Positions 34,517-44,896 are shown, counted from the first letter of the stretch. The stretch is DNA of 64,000 bases from Ruminiclostridium cellobioparum subsp. termitidis CT1112 (GCF_000350485.1 NZ_AORV01000060.1:118018-182017), one strand, 5' to 3'. Numbers and translations are program-made. The notes: generated by a model not told the origin, from the letters alone.

Positions 34517-36436
34517 TCAACCTTTAATATATGGGATATGAATAATGACAGAAGTATATCTTCCTTCCTCACTAACGACTTTTAGTCCGTATTCCTGTCC
34601 AAAAGAAAGTCTGATTCTCTCATTGACATTCTTGAGTCCGATTCCGCCCTCGGAAGTACTGCTGCTGGAAATGAGCCTGCCGTTGATCAGATCCACCTGT
34701 TCCTGCGGCATGCCCACTCCGTTATCGGTAATTTCTATCAATATATCCGCATCTGAAGCACTGATTTTTATGTTGATTTCACCTGGCCGGCCATTACTTC
34801 TGAGTCCATATTTTACCGCATTTTCAACAATGGGCTGAAAAGTGAGTTTTGTTATCCTGCTGTTCAAAAGCTCCTCATCAGACAGGTCCAGTATAATGGC
34901 AAATTCCAGCTCTTTCTTGAGCTTGAGCACCTTTTCATAGGCATACAGATGCTCTATTTCCTCCCGTATCTCCACCAGCCTGTTGGTATTTATGGTATTA
35001 AATCTTAAAAATTTGGAAAATGACGCAATCATACTGCTGATAGGGCCTTCCCCATCTTCGGCAAACATTGCGTTCCACCTGATAATATTTAAAGTATTGT
35101 ACATAAAATGAGGTTTGATCTGCATCTGCAGTGCATCCAATTCAGCTTCCTTGCGTCTGATCTCTTCATTCTTTCTCGACACCTCGGAATCAATGAGATT
35201 TCCCAGCAGGTTTTTTATACGTACAATCATGGCATTGAATCTGTCTCCGAGAACCCCGATTTCATCTCTCTGTTCGTCATGATAGACAAGCTCAAGATTA
35301 TTTTCACCGACCCTCTCCATTGTTTTCTTAAGACGCCTGAGCGGAATGGAAATACTTGACGTGACGACATAAGATATTACAAGCGCACAAAATATGCATA
35401 TTATTGTTACCTCTATAATAAGGCTTCTGACATTGTAAACACCGCTGAGTATTTTTTTCCTTTCGGCCATATATACAATGGTCATGTCTGTCTTTTCAGA
35501 TGTCCGGAAAACCAGTATATAATCCTTGTTCTGGATTTTCCTCACCAGGCTGCCTTCTTTAATAGCAGCTATTTCATTCATTATATCTGCTCCGGGCATT
35601 TTATTCACTGCATACACGCCGTTTAAAACACTCACCGTTCCGCCTTTTCCGGACATGAATACTATTTCATTTTCATCATACATGTTCTCCAGGTCGATCA
35701 TGTCCTTGAATATTTTAACGGGAACATTAATAATAATTACTCCCAATTGTCCGCTCTGATTCAGCTGAGGGTCGGGAATTGACTGGAAAAGCGTGATATA
35801 TCCGCCCAAATATGATTTTCTGAAAGGCTCTACGAGGTATATGTCCTTTTCCTTCGAACTGTTGCTCCAGACCAGAGAGCCGTCTGAATTTACCGCATTG
35901 AGATAATCCTGTCTTTTTACATATTCCTCAATCTTTTCAATGGATGCACCTCTTTTTGTGCCTTTGTAATCAATTTGGACAAACTGGTCATAATCGCTGG
36001 CAATCTGCAGATTATTTATATCCTGCTGCAAAGAGGACTCAAAAAGGATATTTCCTATTTTAATTTTACAATCCTGGTATTTTTTCATAGCCTCGGGGTC
36101 AGAAGCTTTATTATCTTTGAGAGATTTGCATTCTGTTAATAAATTTCTGAGCTGTGTATTTGAAAAGACACTGAGGGCAAGTTTCTCATAAGGCTTCAGC
36201 TTTTCATCGGCAGTTTTCTCGATATTGCTCAATATCAGTCTGGTACTGCTTGAAATATTCTTATCCATCTCACGGGTGCTTATGTTGAAGGAATAATAGC
36301 CAATTACCATATTGGGTATTATGATGATAATGAGAAAAGCTAATATCAGCCTCTTGTATATGCTGAATTTCCTCAATATATTTAAAATTCCTGCATATAT
36401 CTTCTTTAATTTCTGGTTCATCCCTTTTCTTTTCAT
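34517..36436 (-). CDS. YesM-type sensor histidine kinase of the CAZyme operon
   Basis: The 639-residue sensor has TM1 (about 29-48, LILAFLIIIIIPNMVIGYYSF), an extracellular dCache-like domain (about 50-335), TM2 (about 338-360) and HAMP. The histidine box is LQMQIKPHFMYNTLNIIRWNAM, and the ATPase motifs are VENAVKYGLRSNG and DNGVGM. It likely detects an extracellular plant or host polysaccharide fragment and phosphorylates the YesN-type regulator encoded 21 bases upstream. ATG at 36436 has AAGGGG seven bases upstream. Confidence 0.93.
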   Translation of the reverse strand: MKRKGMNQKLKKIYAGILNILRKFSIYKRLILAFLIIIIIPNMVIGYYSFNISTREMDKNISSSTRLILSNIEKTADEKLKPYEKLALSVFSNTQLRNLLTECKSLKDNKASDPEAMKKYQDCKIKIGNILFESSLQQDINNLQIASDYDQFVQIDYKGTKRGASIEKIEEYVKRQDYLNAVNSDGSLVWSNSSKEKDIYLVEPFRKSYLGGYITLFQSIPDPQLNQSGQLGVIIINVPVKIFKDMIDLENMYDENEIVFMSGKGGTVSVLNGVYAVNKMPGADIMNEIAAIKEGSLVRKIQNKDYILVFRTSEKTDMTIVYMAERKKILSGVYNVRSLIIEVTIICIFCALVISYVVTSSISIPLRRLKKTMERVGENNLELVYHDEQRDEIGVLGDRFNAMIVRIKNLLGNLIDSEVSRKNEEIRRKEAELDALQMQIKPHFMYNTLNIIRWNAMFAEDGEGPISSMIASFSKFLRFNTINTNRLVEIREEIEHLYAYEKVLKLKKELEFAIILDLSDEELLNSRITKLTFQPIVENAVKYGLRSNGRPGEINIKISASDADILIEITDNGVGMPQEQVDLINGRLISSSSTSEGGIGLKNVNERIRLSFGQEYGLKVVSEEGRYTSVIIHIPYIKG

Positions 36437-36457
36437 CGGACTTCCCCTTATGAGAAA

Positions 36458-38044
36458 TTATTGTTTCAACCCCTTGCTTTGCTTCCTGAAATCCTTTGGC
36501 GTGATTCCCGTTATTTCTTTAAACACCCTGCCAAAATGCTTGGGACTGTCATAGCCCACCATTTCACAAACATCGTACATTCGGAGCGATAAATCCTGAA
36601 GCAGCTTTTTTGACTGTTCTATCCGCACTTTCATAATATATTCGGAAAAATTCTCACCCGTTTTTTCCTTAAAGAGCTTGCTGAGATAGGTAGGGTGCAT
36701 ATATACCACATCGGAGAGCTTCTGCAGGGATAGATTTTCATTGTAGTGTTCATTGATATACCTGAGCACGCTTTCGATAGCCAGCCCAAGGGGCTTTTCC
36801 CTGACTGTATGCAAACCTGATATGGTTTTTCTTAAATATGAGGAGATGAACTTTTTAATTTCCTCGTAATTGTCTATTTTTAAAAGTGTTCCAATTACAT
36901 TGTGATCGGATTGGGCGGTTTGAACCTCCCGGCTGTCGTATTTTCCTAAAAATCTGTTTATGCTCAATAAAATTTCAATGCACGCCTCAAGAAGGACTCC
37001 TCTGTCATACATGTTTTCGGTATACAGTTCCGATATTATGTTAAGAATATGTTCCTCGAAGGCTTCCTCGTTATCATGCAGGAGGTGTTCCTGTATGCTT
37101 TCTTCAAGATTTGCCGGCACAACCGGCTTTCCGGTAATGAACCTTGATATGCTTTTATAAAAAAGCAGGCTGCTTTTGTTTATATACCTGTAATCCAGAG
37201 CCTTTCCGGCTTCCCTGTACGAATGAGAGAGCATTCCCACAGTATTGTAGATGCCTCCCACACCAAGGTACAGGTTTATTGATTTAACTATATCTATAGT
37301 CAGTATTAACTTTTTAAGTATGCTTTCCAATTTGGTCAAATCCTTTGGATAAAAAATAACCGATATTTCGCTTATATTGTTTTCAAAGGCATAGGCTTTT
37401 CCGTAGCTCTCAAAATAATTCGCTATCTCACCGGTCAATGCAGACTTAAAACTGTCATAATCACCATGCTCCAGGTTCTTATGGCTTTTTTCATTCAGAA
37501 CTAAAAATCTGATTATGCAAAAACTTTCATCCGTGAGATCAATATCTATTTCATAGGCTTTTTTATGAATGTATTCCGGATTTTGTATGACTCCTCCTGC
37601 AATATTATTCAGAAACTGCATCCTCAGTATCTTCATAAATTCAACCTGCTTTTGCTTGGCCAGGATGTCCTCATGAAGGCTCACTTTCAGCTTTTCAAAT
37701 ATACTCTTGAGTTCATTAAAATCCACAGGCTTCATCAGATAATCAAAAGCTCCCAGCCGCAGTGCTTCCTTTGCATATTGGAATTCGCTGTGACCGCTTA
37801 AAATGACGGTTTTTATGTTCGGATTGATTTCCAGGGCATCTTTTATGAGTTCAAGCCCATTTTTGCCGGGCATAACTATATCGGTAAGCACCACATCCAC
37901 GTACTCCGTTTCTATGATTCCAACAGCTTCGGCTGCAGAGTGGGCCGAACCTATGACATTATATCCAAGTTCCTTCCAGTTTACAAACCGGCTTAAACCT
38001 TCTATATCTATTTGATCATCGTCTACAATTAAAATATTGAACAT
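36458..38044 (-). CDS. YesN-type response regulator with AraC domain
   Basis: The 528-residue regulator has a receiver domain (MFNILIVDDDQIDIEG, VVLTDIVMPGKNG, LMKPVDF). A long central region (about 130-400) that resembles a degenerate ligand/dimer domain follows, and a C-terminal AraC helix-turn-helix pair (VLRYINEHYNENLSLQKLSDVVYMHPTYL and the end GITPKDFRKQ). It is the first gene of the CAZyme operon, so it probably controls its own transcription together with the transporter and enzymes. ATG at 38044 follows GGAGGG at seven or more bases. Confidence 0.92.
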   Translation of the reverse strand: MFNILIVDDDQIDIEGLSRFVNWKELGYNVIGSAHSAAEAVGIIETEYVDVVLTDIVMPGKNGLELIKDALEINPNIKTVILSGHSEFQYAKEALRLGAFDYLMKPVDFNELKSIFEKLKVSLHEDILAKQKQVEFMKILRMQFLNNIAGGVIQNPEYIHKKAYEIDIDLTDESFCIIRFLVLNEKSHKNLEHGDYDSFKSALTGEIANYFESYGKAYAFENNISEISVIFYPKDLTKLESILKKLILTIDIVKSINLYLGVGGIYNTVGMLSHSYREAGKALDYRYINKSSLLFYKSISRFITGKPVVPANLEESIQEHLLHDNEEAFEEHILNIISELYTENMYDRGVLLEACIEILLSINRFLGKYDSREVQTAQSDHNVIGTLLKIDNYEEIKKFISSYLRKTISGLHTVREKPLGLAIESVLRYINEHYNENLSLQKLSDVVYMHPTYLSKLFKEKTGENFSEYIMKVRIEQSKKLLQDLSLRMYDVCEMVGYDSPKHFGRVFKEITGITPKDFRKQSKGLKQ

Positions 38045-38250
38045 CTGATATTCCCTCCGGCTACACCCTGGATAAAACTTTGAGATATAATTCTGTGACA
38101 TTTTACTGCCGAATCATTATAGCAAATATTATGGTATACCTATTCTACAATATTAATTTAATTCCTTTGGTTATTAATCCCATTTAAATTTTACATGGGT
38201 AATTTAGGGAGTCACTCGTATATTCCATTGAAAACTTTTAATATCAAATT

Positions 38251-38283
38251 AAAAGGCAACCCGTTAACTCTTTGGGTTGCCTT
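38251..38283 (-). terminator. Rho-independent terminator after the chemotaxis operon (cheR)
   Basis: AAGGCAACCC (38253-38262) and GGGTTGCCTT (38274-38283) form a perfect ten-base stem with an 11-base loop, followed on the minus strand by TTTT. It lies about 48 bases beyond the cheR stop and before the promoter region of the YesN gene. Confidence 0.8.
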
Positions 38284-38330
38284 GCTCTGTTTTTATAAAA
38301 ATTTTTGAAGAAGTATATTTTTCCAGGATA

Positions 38331-39152
38331 TTATTTTCTGTACACTGCCGGCATGACACACCTGTACTTTGAATCCTCTCTGTTCAGGGATTCGGAGTGA
38401 CCTATAAAAAGGTAACCGCCTTCCTCGGTACTCTCATAAAACTTATTCACCAGTTCGCGCTTCGTCTCATTATCAAAATATATCATCACATTCCTGCAGA
38501 ATATAACATGAAACTTTCTCTTAAAGGGAAAATAGCTGGTCATTAAGTTAAATCTTCTGAAAATGACTTCCTTTCTTATTTTGTCACAAACTTTAAAAGA
38601 CTCCCCGCTTTGAACAGTAAAATATTTTTTTCTCCAGGCTTCCGGCAGACTGTTTACGGTCTCTCTGCCATAAATACCGGCAGCAGCTCTGTCCAGAACT
38701 TTTGTGGATATGTCGGTGGCAAGGATACTGGTATCCCAATTACTTTTTAAAGCCCCGAAGTAATCACCGATTATCATGGCCAGAGTATAGGGTTCCTCTC
38801 CCGTAGAACAGCCTGCACTCCAGATACCCATATCCTTCTTTTTGTCACAGACCCTTTCAAGCTGAGGCAATACATGATCTCTGAAGAAATCAAAATGCTG
38901 ATTTTCACGCATGAAATACGTATGATTTGTTGTGAGCCTGTCAATCATTGCAGCAGCAGACCTGCCGGTTTTATCGGCTCTTATGTGATTCATGTAATCG
39001 GTAAAACTGGAAAAGTTATTTTCTGCAAGATAATTTATTAACCTTCCCGAAACCAGTGATTTTTTATGTATAAGATTTACCCCATAGTTTTGCCTTACAT
39101 AATCAACCAAATCGATGAATTCTTCTTCTGTCATTTGCCTAATACTTACCAT
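38331..39152 (-). CDS. cheR: Chemotaxis protein methyltransferase CheR
   Basis: CheR methylates glutamates on chemoreceptors using S-adenosylmethionine. The 273-residue protein has the N-terminal helical domain ([33 protein letters not shown]). The methyltransferase domain has [17 protein letters not shown] (SAM site), ILATDIS and FCRNVMIYF. The gene overlaps the receptor gene by 14 bases. Possible starts are ATG 39158, 39152 or 39134; the last lies just after the receptor stop codon with a short AGG four bases upstream. No cheB, cheC or cheD gene is present in the cluster. Confidence 0.92.
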   Translation of the reverse strand: MVSIRQMTEEEFIDLVDYVRQNYGVNLIHKKSLVSGRLINYLAENNFSSFTDYMNHIRADKTGRSAAAMIDRLTTNHTYFMRENQHFDFFRDHVLPQLERVCDKKKDMGIWSAGCSTGEEPYTLAMIIGDYFGALKSNWDTSILATDISTKVLDRAAAGIYGRETVNSLPEAWRKKYFTVQSGESFKVCDKIRKEVIFRRFNLMTSYFPFKRKFHVIFCRNVMIYFDNETKRELVNKFYESTEEGGYLFIGHSESLNREDSKYRCVMPAVYRK

Positions 39153-40977
39153 AGTCATTGTCGTCAAGGGATATTTTGGGTTTTGCGGCGGCGGCTTCCT
39201 CCTCTGGTGTATACGGAGTTTCCTTGCTCTTTTTCCGTTCAAGCATACCCTCTATTGTGCGGAGCATATCCGGTGTAAGCACATCGTTGGCGGTTAATGC
39301 GGCTTTAGCTTTTTTCAGTTTGAATCGTGATACCGACTCCTTAAGCATGTCGGCCTGACCGGAAAGCTCTTCACTGGCAGCCGCACACTCTTCGGCGGTA
39401 GCCGAATTTGTCTGGACAACCTGAGCGACCTGCTCGATAGCCGAATTGATCTGGGATATACCTGTGGCCTGTTCATTTGATGCCACTGCGATATCTCCCA
39501 CAAGCGCTGCTGCTTTTGCCACACCTCCGACAATTTCGTCCAATGCCGCTGCCGTCTCATTGGCGATCTTTGTACCTATTTCAACCTTCTTAATAGAGCC
39601 CTCTATCATTTCGGTGGTTTCTTTTGCTGCATTGGCACTTCTTGCGGCAAGATTTCTTACCTCTTCGGCAACCACTGCAAAACCCTTTCCGTGCTGCCCG
39701 GCCCTTGCGGCTTCCACTGCTGCATTCAGCGCAAGTATATTTGTCTGGAAAGCTATTTCGTCAATTACCTTTATTATCTTTGATATATTTGCAGAAGACT
39801 CATTGATTTCGGCCATTGCCTTTACCATCTCCTGCATCTGGGAGTTGCCCCTGGCCGCATTATCCTTGGCCGATACGGCAAGTTCATTTGCAAGTCCGGC
39901 ATTCTGGGCATTTTGTCTTGTCTGGGCAGCCACCTGGGTTATTGAGGAAGTAATCTCTTCCACCGAGCTTGCCTGTTCAGTAGAGCCCTGTGACAGCATC
40001 TGGCTTGATGAGGACACCTGTCTGGCCCCCAATGCCACCTGCTCCGAAGCAAAATTAATATTGCTCAGCACCTCATTATTCGTTTCGATCATCTCACTCA
40101 GCTTCCTGCCGAGCAGATCCTTATCCGATCTCACTTTTACATCGATGGTCAGATCACCTGCTGCCATCCGCTCTACAATCAGGGCCTGGCTCCGTATGTT
40201 TTCCACCATTTTGGAGAAGGACAGCATAAGAGTTCCTATTTCATCCTTTGTATCGGCCTGTACGCTTACTTCAACATCTCCCAGAGATAGCCTGTCAGCC
40301 GCAACAACCATATTTTTTATAGGATTGCTGATGAGCCTTGATATGATCATTCCCAGGCCTATGGCTAAAAACATTCCGACAGCGATAAATATTATCATCA
40401 TCACAATAGCTGTTTGTGCTGCACCATCGTTGCTTTGGGATTTTTTGCTGGCACCGTCTACCTTTAGATTGAACAGGTTGTCATAGTTGGCCTGAATAGC
40501 CTTATTCAAGCTGTCTCCCTTTGTTTTGGTGAGCTCATGAGCTTCATCATTTTTACCTGCCAGGGCCAGATCGGTAACCTGCTTGCTGTACGGAAGGAAT
40601 TCTTCATCTATAGTTTTTACAAGCGAGTCATATTCGGTTCTCACCTGACTGTCCACAATGGTTTTCCCGAAACTGTCCAGCGCAGTCTGCATTTCATCCT
40701 GAAACTGACTGATTTTGGTCATATTCTCATTCATTGATTGAGCATCTTTATTTATTATGACATTGAGCATATTGAGTCTGATTCTCTGGTATTTTTCATT
40801 TGCGGTGGCCAGTTCTGTTATGGGTACCGTATTTACTTCATACAGCTCGGTATCTGCATTATTTATCTGAACAATGTTAATGACACCCACAACGCCTACG
40901 ATGCCTGCTATCAATGCCACAATAACAAAGCCTGTAATAAGCTTTGCCGCTATTTTCATATTTTTGAACCAATTCAT
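39139..40977 (-). CDS. Methyl-accepting chemotaxis protein (4HB sensor)
   Basis: The 612-residue receptor has TM1 (about 12-34), a four-helix-bundle ligand domain (about 35-185, starting [26 protein letters not shown]), TM2 (about 190-212), HAMP (about 213-265) and a long signalling coiled coil. The hairpin tip [23 protein letters not shown] binds CheA/CheW. The tail after about residue 550 is basic and acidic and ends DNDYGKY, without a CheR-tethering pentapeptide. It is in the che operon, between cheW (95 bases) and cheR, and so may be the operon's own receptor. Confidence 0.94.
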   Translation of the reverse strand: MNWFKNMKIAAKLITGFVIVALIAGIVGVVGVINIVQINNADTELYEVNTVPITELATANEKYQRIRLNMLNVIINKDAQSMNENMTKISQFQDEMQTALDSFGKTIVDSQVRTEYDSLVKTIDEEFLPYSKQVTDLALAGKNDEAHELTKTKGDSLNKAIQANYDNLFNLKVDGASKKSQSNDGAAQTAIVMMIIFIAVGMFLAIGLGMIISRLISNPIKNMVVAADRLSLGDVEVSVQADTKDEIGTLMLSFSKMVENIRSQALIVERMAAGDLTIDVKVRSDKDLLGRKLSEMIETNNEVLSNINFASEQVALGARQVSSSSQMLSQGSTEQASSVEEITSSITQVAAQTRQNAQNAGLANELAVSAKDNAARGNSQMQEMVKAMAEINESSANISKIIKVIDEIAFQTNILALNAAVEAARAGQHGKGFAVVAEEVRNLAARSANAAKETTEMIEGSIKKVEIGTKIANETAAALDEIVGGVAKAAALVGDIAVASNEQATGISQINSAIEQVAQVVQTNSATAEECAAASEELSGQADMLKESVSRFKLKKAKAALTANDVLTPDMLRTIEGMLERKKSKETPYTPEEEAAAAKPKISLDDNDYGKY

Positions 40978-41072
40978 ATAAAGCCTCCCTTGAGATATGT
41001 ATTTTAATTTAAATAAACCAATTTAAATAACCGGATAGATTGCTGTCAATAATTCCACCGGCAAAACAATAA

Positions 41073-41576
41073 CTACACCTGCACCATACTTCCCAGCAAT
41101 TCAGTCTCATCCTCACTCAGTATCTTTCCGCAGTCCAGGAGCAGTTTTACTTCATTCCCGAGTTTTCCTATCCCCTTGACATATTTGTTATTAAAGCCGG
41201 TTTTGGAATTGGGAGGCGGCATAATATCCTCATCATCAATGGAAGCTACCTCGGATACCGTGTCGACGATGAGCCCTATGGAAGTTTCATTTATATCGAT
41301 CACTATTATGCAGGTTCTGTCGGTGTAATCCAGAGGTTCTTTTTTAAACCTGAGTCTTACATCCATTACCGGAATTATTTTGCCTCTGAGATTAATAATG
41401 CCCTTCAAATAATCCGGCAGCTCCGGCACCTGTGTTATGGGCTGTATTCCGATTATCTCGGTTACATATTTTATTTCTATCCCGTAATCCTCCTTTCCCA
41501 ATGTAAATGTCAGAAACCTTCCTTTTTGAGTGTCTTCATTTTCAATTTGCAAATTATCTTCCAATATCGAAGCCAT
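41073..41576 (-). CDS. cheW: Chemotaxis coupling protein CheW
   Basis: The 167-residue adaptor has the CheW beta-barrel (FLTFTLGKEDYGIEIKYVTEIIG, LPDYLKGIINLRGKIIPVMDVRLRF, VIDINETSIGLIVDTVSEV). It links receptors to CheA in the membrane arrays. The gene is 12 bases after cheA and 95 before the receptor gene, in one transcription unit. Confidence 0.95.
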   Translation of the reverse strand: MASILEDNLQIENEDTQKGRFLTFTLGKEDYGIEIKYVTEIIGIQPITQVPELPDYLKGIINLRGKIIPVMDVRLRFKKEPLDYTDRTCIIVIDINETSIGLIVDTVSEVASIDDEDIMPPPNSKTGFNNKYVKGIGKLGNEVKLLLDCGKILSEDETELLGSMVQV

Positions 41577-41588
41577 GTTGGTCTCCTT

Positions 41589-43625
41589 TCATCGTTTACT
41601 GTTGATCAGACTTGCTATATCAATTATCAGGCTGATGCTTCCGTCACCCAATAATGTACATCCTGAAATTCCCTGAACCTGTTTGATATATTGCGGCAAC
41701 GCTTTTACCACCACCTGCTGTTCGCCTATAAGACTATCAACGAAGACACATACACTTTCATTTTCGCTTTCCACCAATATCAAGATGCCCTCTTCAAGTT
41801 TACCGGTACCGGCTTTCACATTAAAAATCCTATGTAACCTTAATATTGGATAGCATTGACCCCGGATCATAATCATTTCATTTTTGTCAGGATCACATAT
41901 CACATCGTTCTGGCGGATTTTAAGCGATTCACGTATGGAAACGGTAGGGATGGTATAGGTAGCCGGTCCGACTCTTACCGTCATTCCGTCCATAATGGCC
42001 AGAGTCAGCGGAATTTTTATGGAGAATGTGGTGCCTGTGCCGGGATTACTGTCGATCTGGACTGTTCCTCCGACTTTATCGATGTTTTTTTGGACAACAT
42101 CCATTCCAACTCCACGGCCTGAGAACTCAGTTACCTCCTCTTTTGTCGAAAATCCCGGCAGCAGTATGATTGAATAGATCTCCTTATCGGTCATATCACT
42201 TGCAGGCCTTTGAAGGATATTATTTTCAATGGCTTTCCGGATAATTCCCTCCTTGTCCAGCCCCCTTCCGTCGTCCTTCAGGATTATCCAAACATCCCCG
42301 CCGGAGTTCTTTGCTTCAAGAGTGATTTTTCCTATTTCACCCTTTCCGGCCAATATTCTTTCCTCCCTGGTTTCAATTCCGTGATCAATCGCATTGCGGA
42401 TAAGGTGAATCAATGGATCTGATATATGTTCGATAATGTTTTTATCAACCTCTGTCTCTTCTCCGGTTATTTCGAAAACAATATCCTTTTCCAGCTTTTT
42501 GCTCATATCCCTGACTATCCTGTTCATTTTCTGAAATGTAGTGGAAAGGGGAACCATCCTCATAGACATGACTATATCCTGCAGCTCTCCGGTTATCTTT
42601 TTCAGATGTCTGGCAGCTTTTTTGAAGCCTTCCAGTTCAAGCCCCTTCAGCTCCGGGTTCTGGGTAACCATGGATTCGGATATGACCAACTCTCCTACCA
42701 CATCCATTAATTTATTCATTTTTTGAATATTAACACTTATGAAATTTTGTTTTGACAGATTTACCAGCTTATCTGCCTCGGCAGGCTCCCCGGAATTCTT
42801 CCCGGTACTGTCCTCCTCCATGCCTGGCAGGCAAATTTCAGTTTCCTCTGAGCTCTCACGATCTGCGTGTACAGGTTCACATTCAATAGTGAGCTCCCTC
42901 AGGAACATGGTTTCTTCCAGAAACTGCCTTACCTCACTTTCGGGCAGCCGGCAGCAGAACCGCACTGTAAGTCCTTTAGCACGGATTTCTTTATTGCAGC
43001 TGTCCTTATCCAAAATCTCCTCCGGCAAGTGGCTGATCCCATAAGCCACCTGCTGAAGTGTATGAATAACTGCAAATGCTCTCATACTCTCCATTTCGCA
43101 GTCTTCCTCAAAGGTTATGACAGCTTTATAGGCATAATTGTGTATGCCGGGGTTGTTGTCAGGCTCACCGGCTTCATGTGCAGAACGGTTTATTTCTTCT
43201 CCCGTCCGGGAAGTTTTTAAATCAGATAGGAAATTGGTAAGCAGGTGGATTATATTTGATGGATCTTTATAGGACTCTTCCTTATTTTTGATTTTTACTA
43301 CCTCGCTCCCAATAAAATCGATGACCTTCAGCATGATGTCGGTGAGGTACATGTAATCAACCTGCGGAGGTTTGTTCTCTCTCAAATGAAAAAATACATC
43401 TTCAACAGAATGTGCCAGCAGGGAAATATTATTAAAACACATCATTGCAGAAGAGCCCTTGATAGTGTGCATAATCCGGAATATTTCATTTATCTGGCTT
43501 TCAAGTCCGTTTTTCTTTTCACTGTAAAGAATTATCTGTTCAAGTTGTTCAATAAGCTGGGAAGTTTCAAATACAAATATTTCCTGCATTGGCTCAGTAT
43601 TTATATAGTCCGACAAAATAGCCAC
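41589..43625 (-). CDS. cheA: Chemotaxis histidine kinase CheA
   Basis: The 678-residue kinase shows all five CheA domains. These are the Hpt domain with H53 in MHTIKGSSAMM, a P2-like regulator-binding domain (about 155-250), the P3 dimer helices (about 290-360), the P4 ATPase (LIHLIRNAIDHGIETREER, DDGRGL, FSGRGVGMDVV) and the P5 CheW-like regulatory domain to the end. It phosphorylates CheY in response to receptors. It lies 45 bases after cheY and 12 before cheW. Confidence 0.95.
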   Translation of the reverse strand: MAILSDYINTEPMQEIFVFETSQLIEQLEQIILYSEKKNGLESQINEIFRIMHTIKGSSAMMCFNNISLLAHSVEDVFFHLRENKPPQVDYMYLTDIMLKVIDFIGSEVVKIKNKEESYKDPSNIIHLLTNFLSDLKTSRTGEEINRSAHEAGEPDNNPGIHNYAYKAVITFEEDCEMESMRAFAVIHTLQQVAYGISHLPEEILDKDSCNKEIRAKGLTVRFCCRLPESEVRQFLEETMFLRELTIECEPVHADRESSEETEICLPGMEEDSTGKNSGEPAEADKLVNLSKQNFISVNIQKMNKLMDVVGELVISESMVTQNPELKGLELEGFKKAARHLKKITGELQDIVMSMRMVPLSTTFQKMNRIVRDMSKKLEKDIVFEITGEETEVDKNIIEHISDPLIHLIRNAIDHGIETREERILAGKGEIGKITLEAKNSGGDVWIILKDDGRGLDKEGIIRKAIENNILQRPASDMTDKEIYSIILLPGFSTKEEVTEFSGRGVGMDVVQKNIDKVGGTVQIDSNPGTGTTFSIKIPLTLAIMDGMTVRVGPATYTIPTVSIRESLKIRQNDVICDPDKNEMIMIRGQCYPILRLHRIFNVKAGTGKLEEGILILVESENESVCVFVDSLIGEQQVVVKALPQYIKQVQGISGCTLLGDGSISLIIDIASLINSKR

Positions 43626-43670
43626 CCCGTAATATAAATTTTGTATCGAATAATGATTACCGGATTATTT

Positions 43671-44036
43671 TCATGTGCTGCTGTGAAATTTACTGAGAGC
43701 TTTTATTATGCTTTCCTCTTTGAAAGGTTTTACAATAAAGCCGGTAGCCCCTACCATAACAGCTTCCTTGATGTGACTTTCCTGTCCCAGTGCCGATATC
43801 ATGACTATTTTGCTGCCCGGACTGATTGCTTTTATTGCTTTAACGGCTTCAATCCCGTCCATTTCAGGCATTGTTATATCCATTGTTACAAGGTCCGGTG
43901 ACAATTCCTTGTATTTCTGAACTGCTATCCTGCCATTTTCAGCCTCACCGACTACCGTAAAACCATTTCTTTCAAGTATCAGCTTTAAAGCCTGTCTCAT
44001 AAAGACCGCATCATCAACTACCAACACTTTTAGCAT
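43671..44036 (-). CDS. cheY: Chemotaxis response regulator CheY
   Basis: The 121-residue single receiver domain has the acidic pair D8-D9 in VLVVDDA, phospho-acceptor D53 in LVTMDITMPEMDG, the conserved Ser in VMISALGQ and lysine in FIVKPFKEE. Phospho-CheY alters flagellar motor rotation. ATG at 44036 has AAGGA nine bases upstream. Longer frames (to 44117) have no site. It is the first gene of the che operon, and its promoter region includes an inverted repeat at 44116-44143. Confidence 0.92.
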   Translation of the reverse strand: MLKVLVVDDAVFMRQALKLILERNGFTVVGEAENGRIAVQKYKELSPDLVTMDITMPEMDGIEAVKAIKAISPGSKIVMISALGQESHIKEAVMVGATGFIVKPFKEESIIKALSKFHSST

Positions 44037-44115
44037 CCAATCACATCCTTGTTTGTAAATATAAATAATATATAAAATCTTTTGTAAATTTATTGACATA
44101 ATATCTTCATCAACC

Positions 44116-44143
44116 ATGTAACAATATTATTATTATGTTACAT
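44116..44143 (+). repeat. Left 28-base inverted repeat beside the recombinase gene
   Basis: The sequence is ATGTAACA, 12 bases, TGTTACAT: eight-base perfect inverted arms. Its reverse complement matches the repeat at 44972-44999 at 26 of 28 positions. It lies 80 bases upstream of cheY and 192 bases upstream of the recombinase start codon. The rest of the 44037-44335 region is AT-rich promoter DNA for the divergent cheY and recombinase genes. Confidence 0.85.
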
Positions 44144-44335
44144 TTTTTTAAAGTATATAAGGCATACTATTACTGTAATTACACTGACGCCCAGCTATAA
44201 AATATATTAAACCTGCAAAAAATAAATGTATCAATTTATGCATAATATGCTATAATAATTACATTATTTATTGACACAAATCTACATTTCACGACATTTG
44301 TCTGCCAAACGAATCTGACCTCGGAGGAAATCACC

Positions 44336-44896
44336 ATGACAGTAGAACCCATACGGGATAAAGCAAAAATTAAGCAAATTTATTATTTTTTAAATGGAAA
44401 GGACCCCAAATATGGCCTTTTATTTAAGTTTGGATTGAATACCGGACTAAGGATCAGTGATATTCTAGCGGTAAAAGTAAAGGATATACTGAATGAAAAA
44501 GGTGAATACAGAGACTACCTGATATTAAAAGAAATGAAAACGGGAAAGGAAAAGAAGATAAAGTTAAATGATGCCTTGCGTAAAAATATTAATTCGTATC
44601 TTAAAAATTCCAGCATAAAGTATGATTCCTATTTGTTTTCAAGCCAAAAAGGCGGATATATCGGGCGGATTCAGGCTTACAGGGTTTTAAAGGAAGCGGC
44701 CATGTTCTGCAATGTTGAAAATTTCGGCACTCACAGCTTGAGAAAAACCTGGGGGTACTGGACATATAACATGTCAAAATATAATGTCGGTTTAATAATG
44801 GATACTTTCAACCATAGTTCCCAGAGCATTACCTTGCGTTATATCGGGATCAATCAGGATCAGAAAGATGAGCTTTATTCATTGGTGCAGTTCTGA
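44336..44896 (+). CDS. Single-domain tyrosine recombinase
   Basis: The 186-residue protein is only the catalytic domain of a tyrosine recombinase. All active residues are visible: R39 in NTGLRISDIL, lysine K68 or K71 in MKTGKEKK, H133 and R136 in THSLRKTWG, H160 in FNHSSQSI and nucleophile Y169 in LRYIGI. The N-terminal SAM-like arm-binding domain of phage integrases is missing, as in small bacterial invertases such as the FimB/FimE type. The ATG has GGAGG eight bases upstream. The gene lies on the plus strand among minus-strand neighbours and is bracketed by 28-base inverted repeats. No phage or transposon genes adjoin it. Confidence 0.9.
   Translation: MTVEPIRDKAKIKQIYYFLNGKDPKYGLLFKFGLNTGLRISDILAVKVKDILNEKGEYRDYLILKEMKTGKEKKIKLNDALRKNINSYLKNSSIKYDSYLFSSQKGGYIGRIQAYRVLKEAAMFCNVENFGTHSLRKTWGYWTYNMSKYNVGLIMDTFNHSSQSITLRYIGINQDQKDELYSLVQF

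Noticed and set aside
39446..40486. A 346-codon open frame on the plus strand
   Set aside because: It lies wholly antisense to the chemoreceptor gene, has Ser/Ala-rich composition typical of a shadow frame and has no ribosome site.
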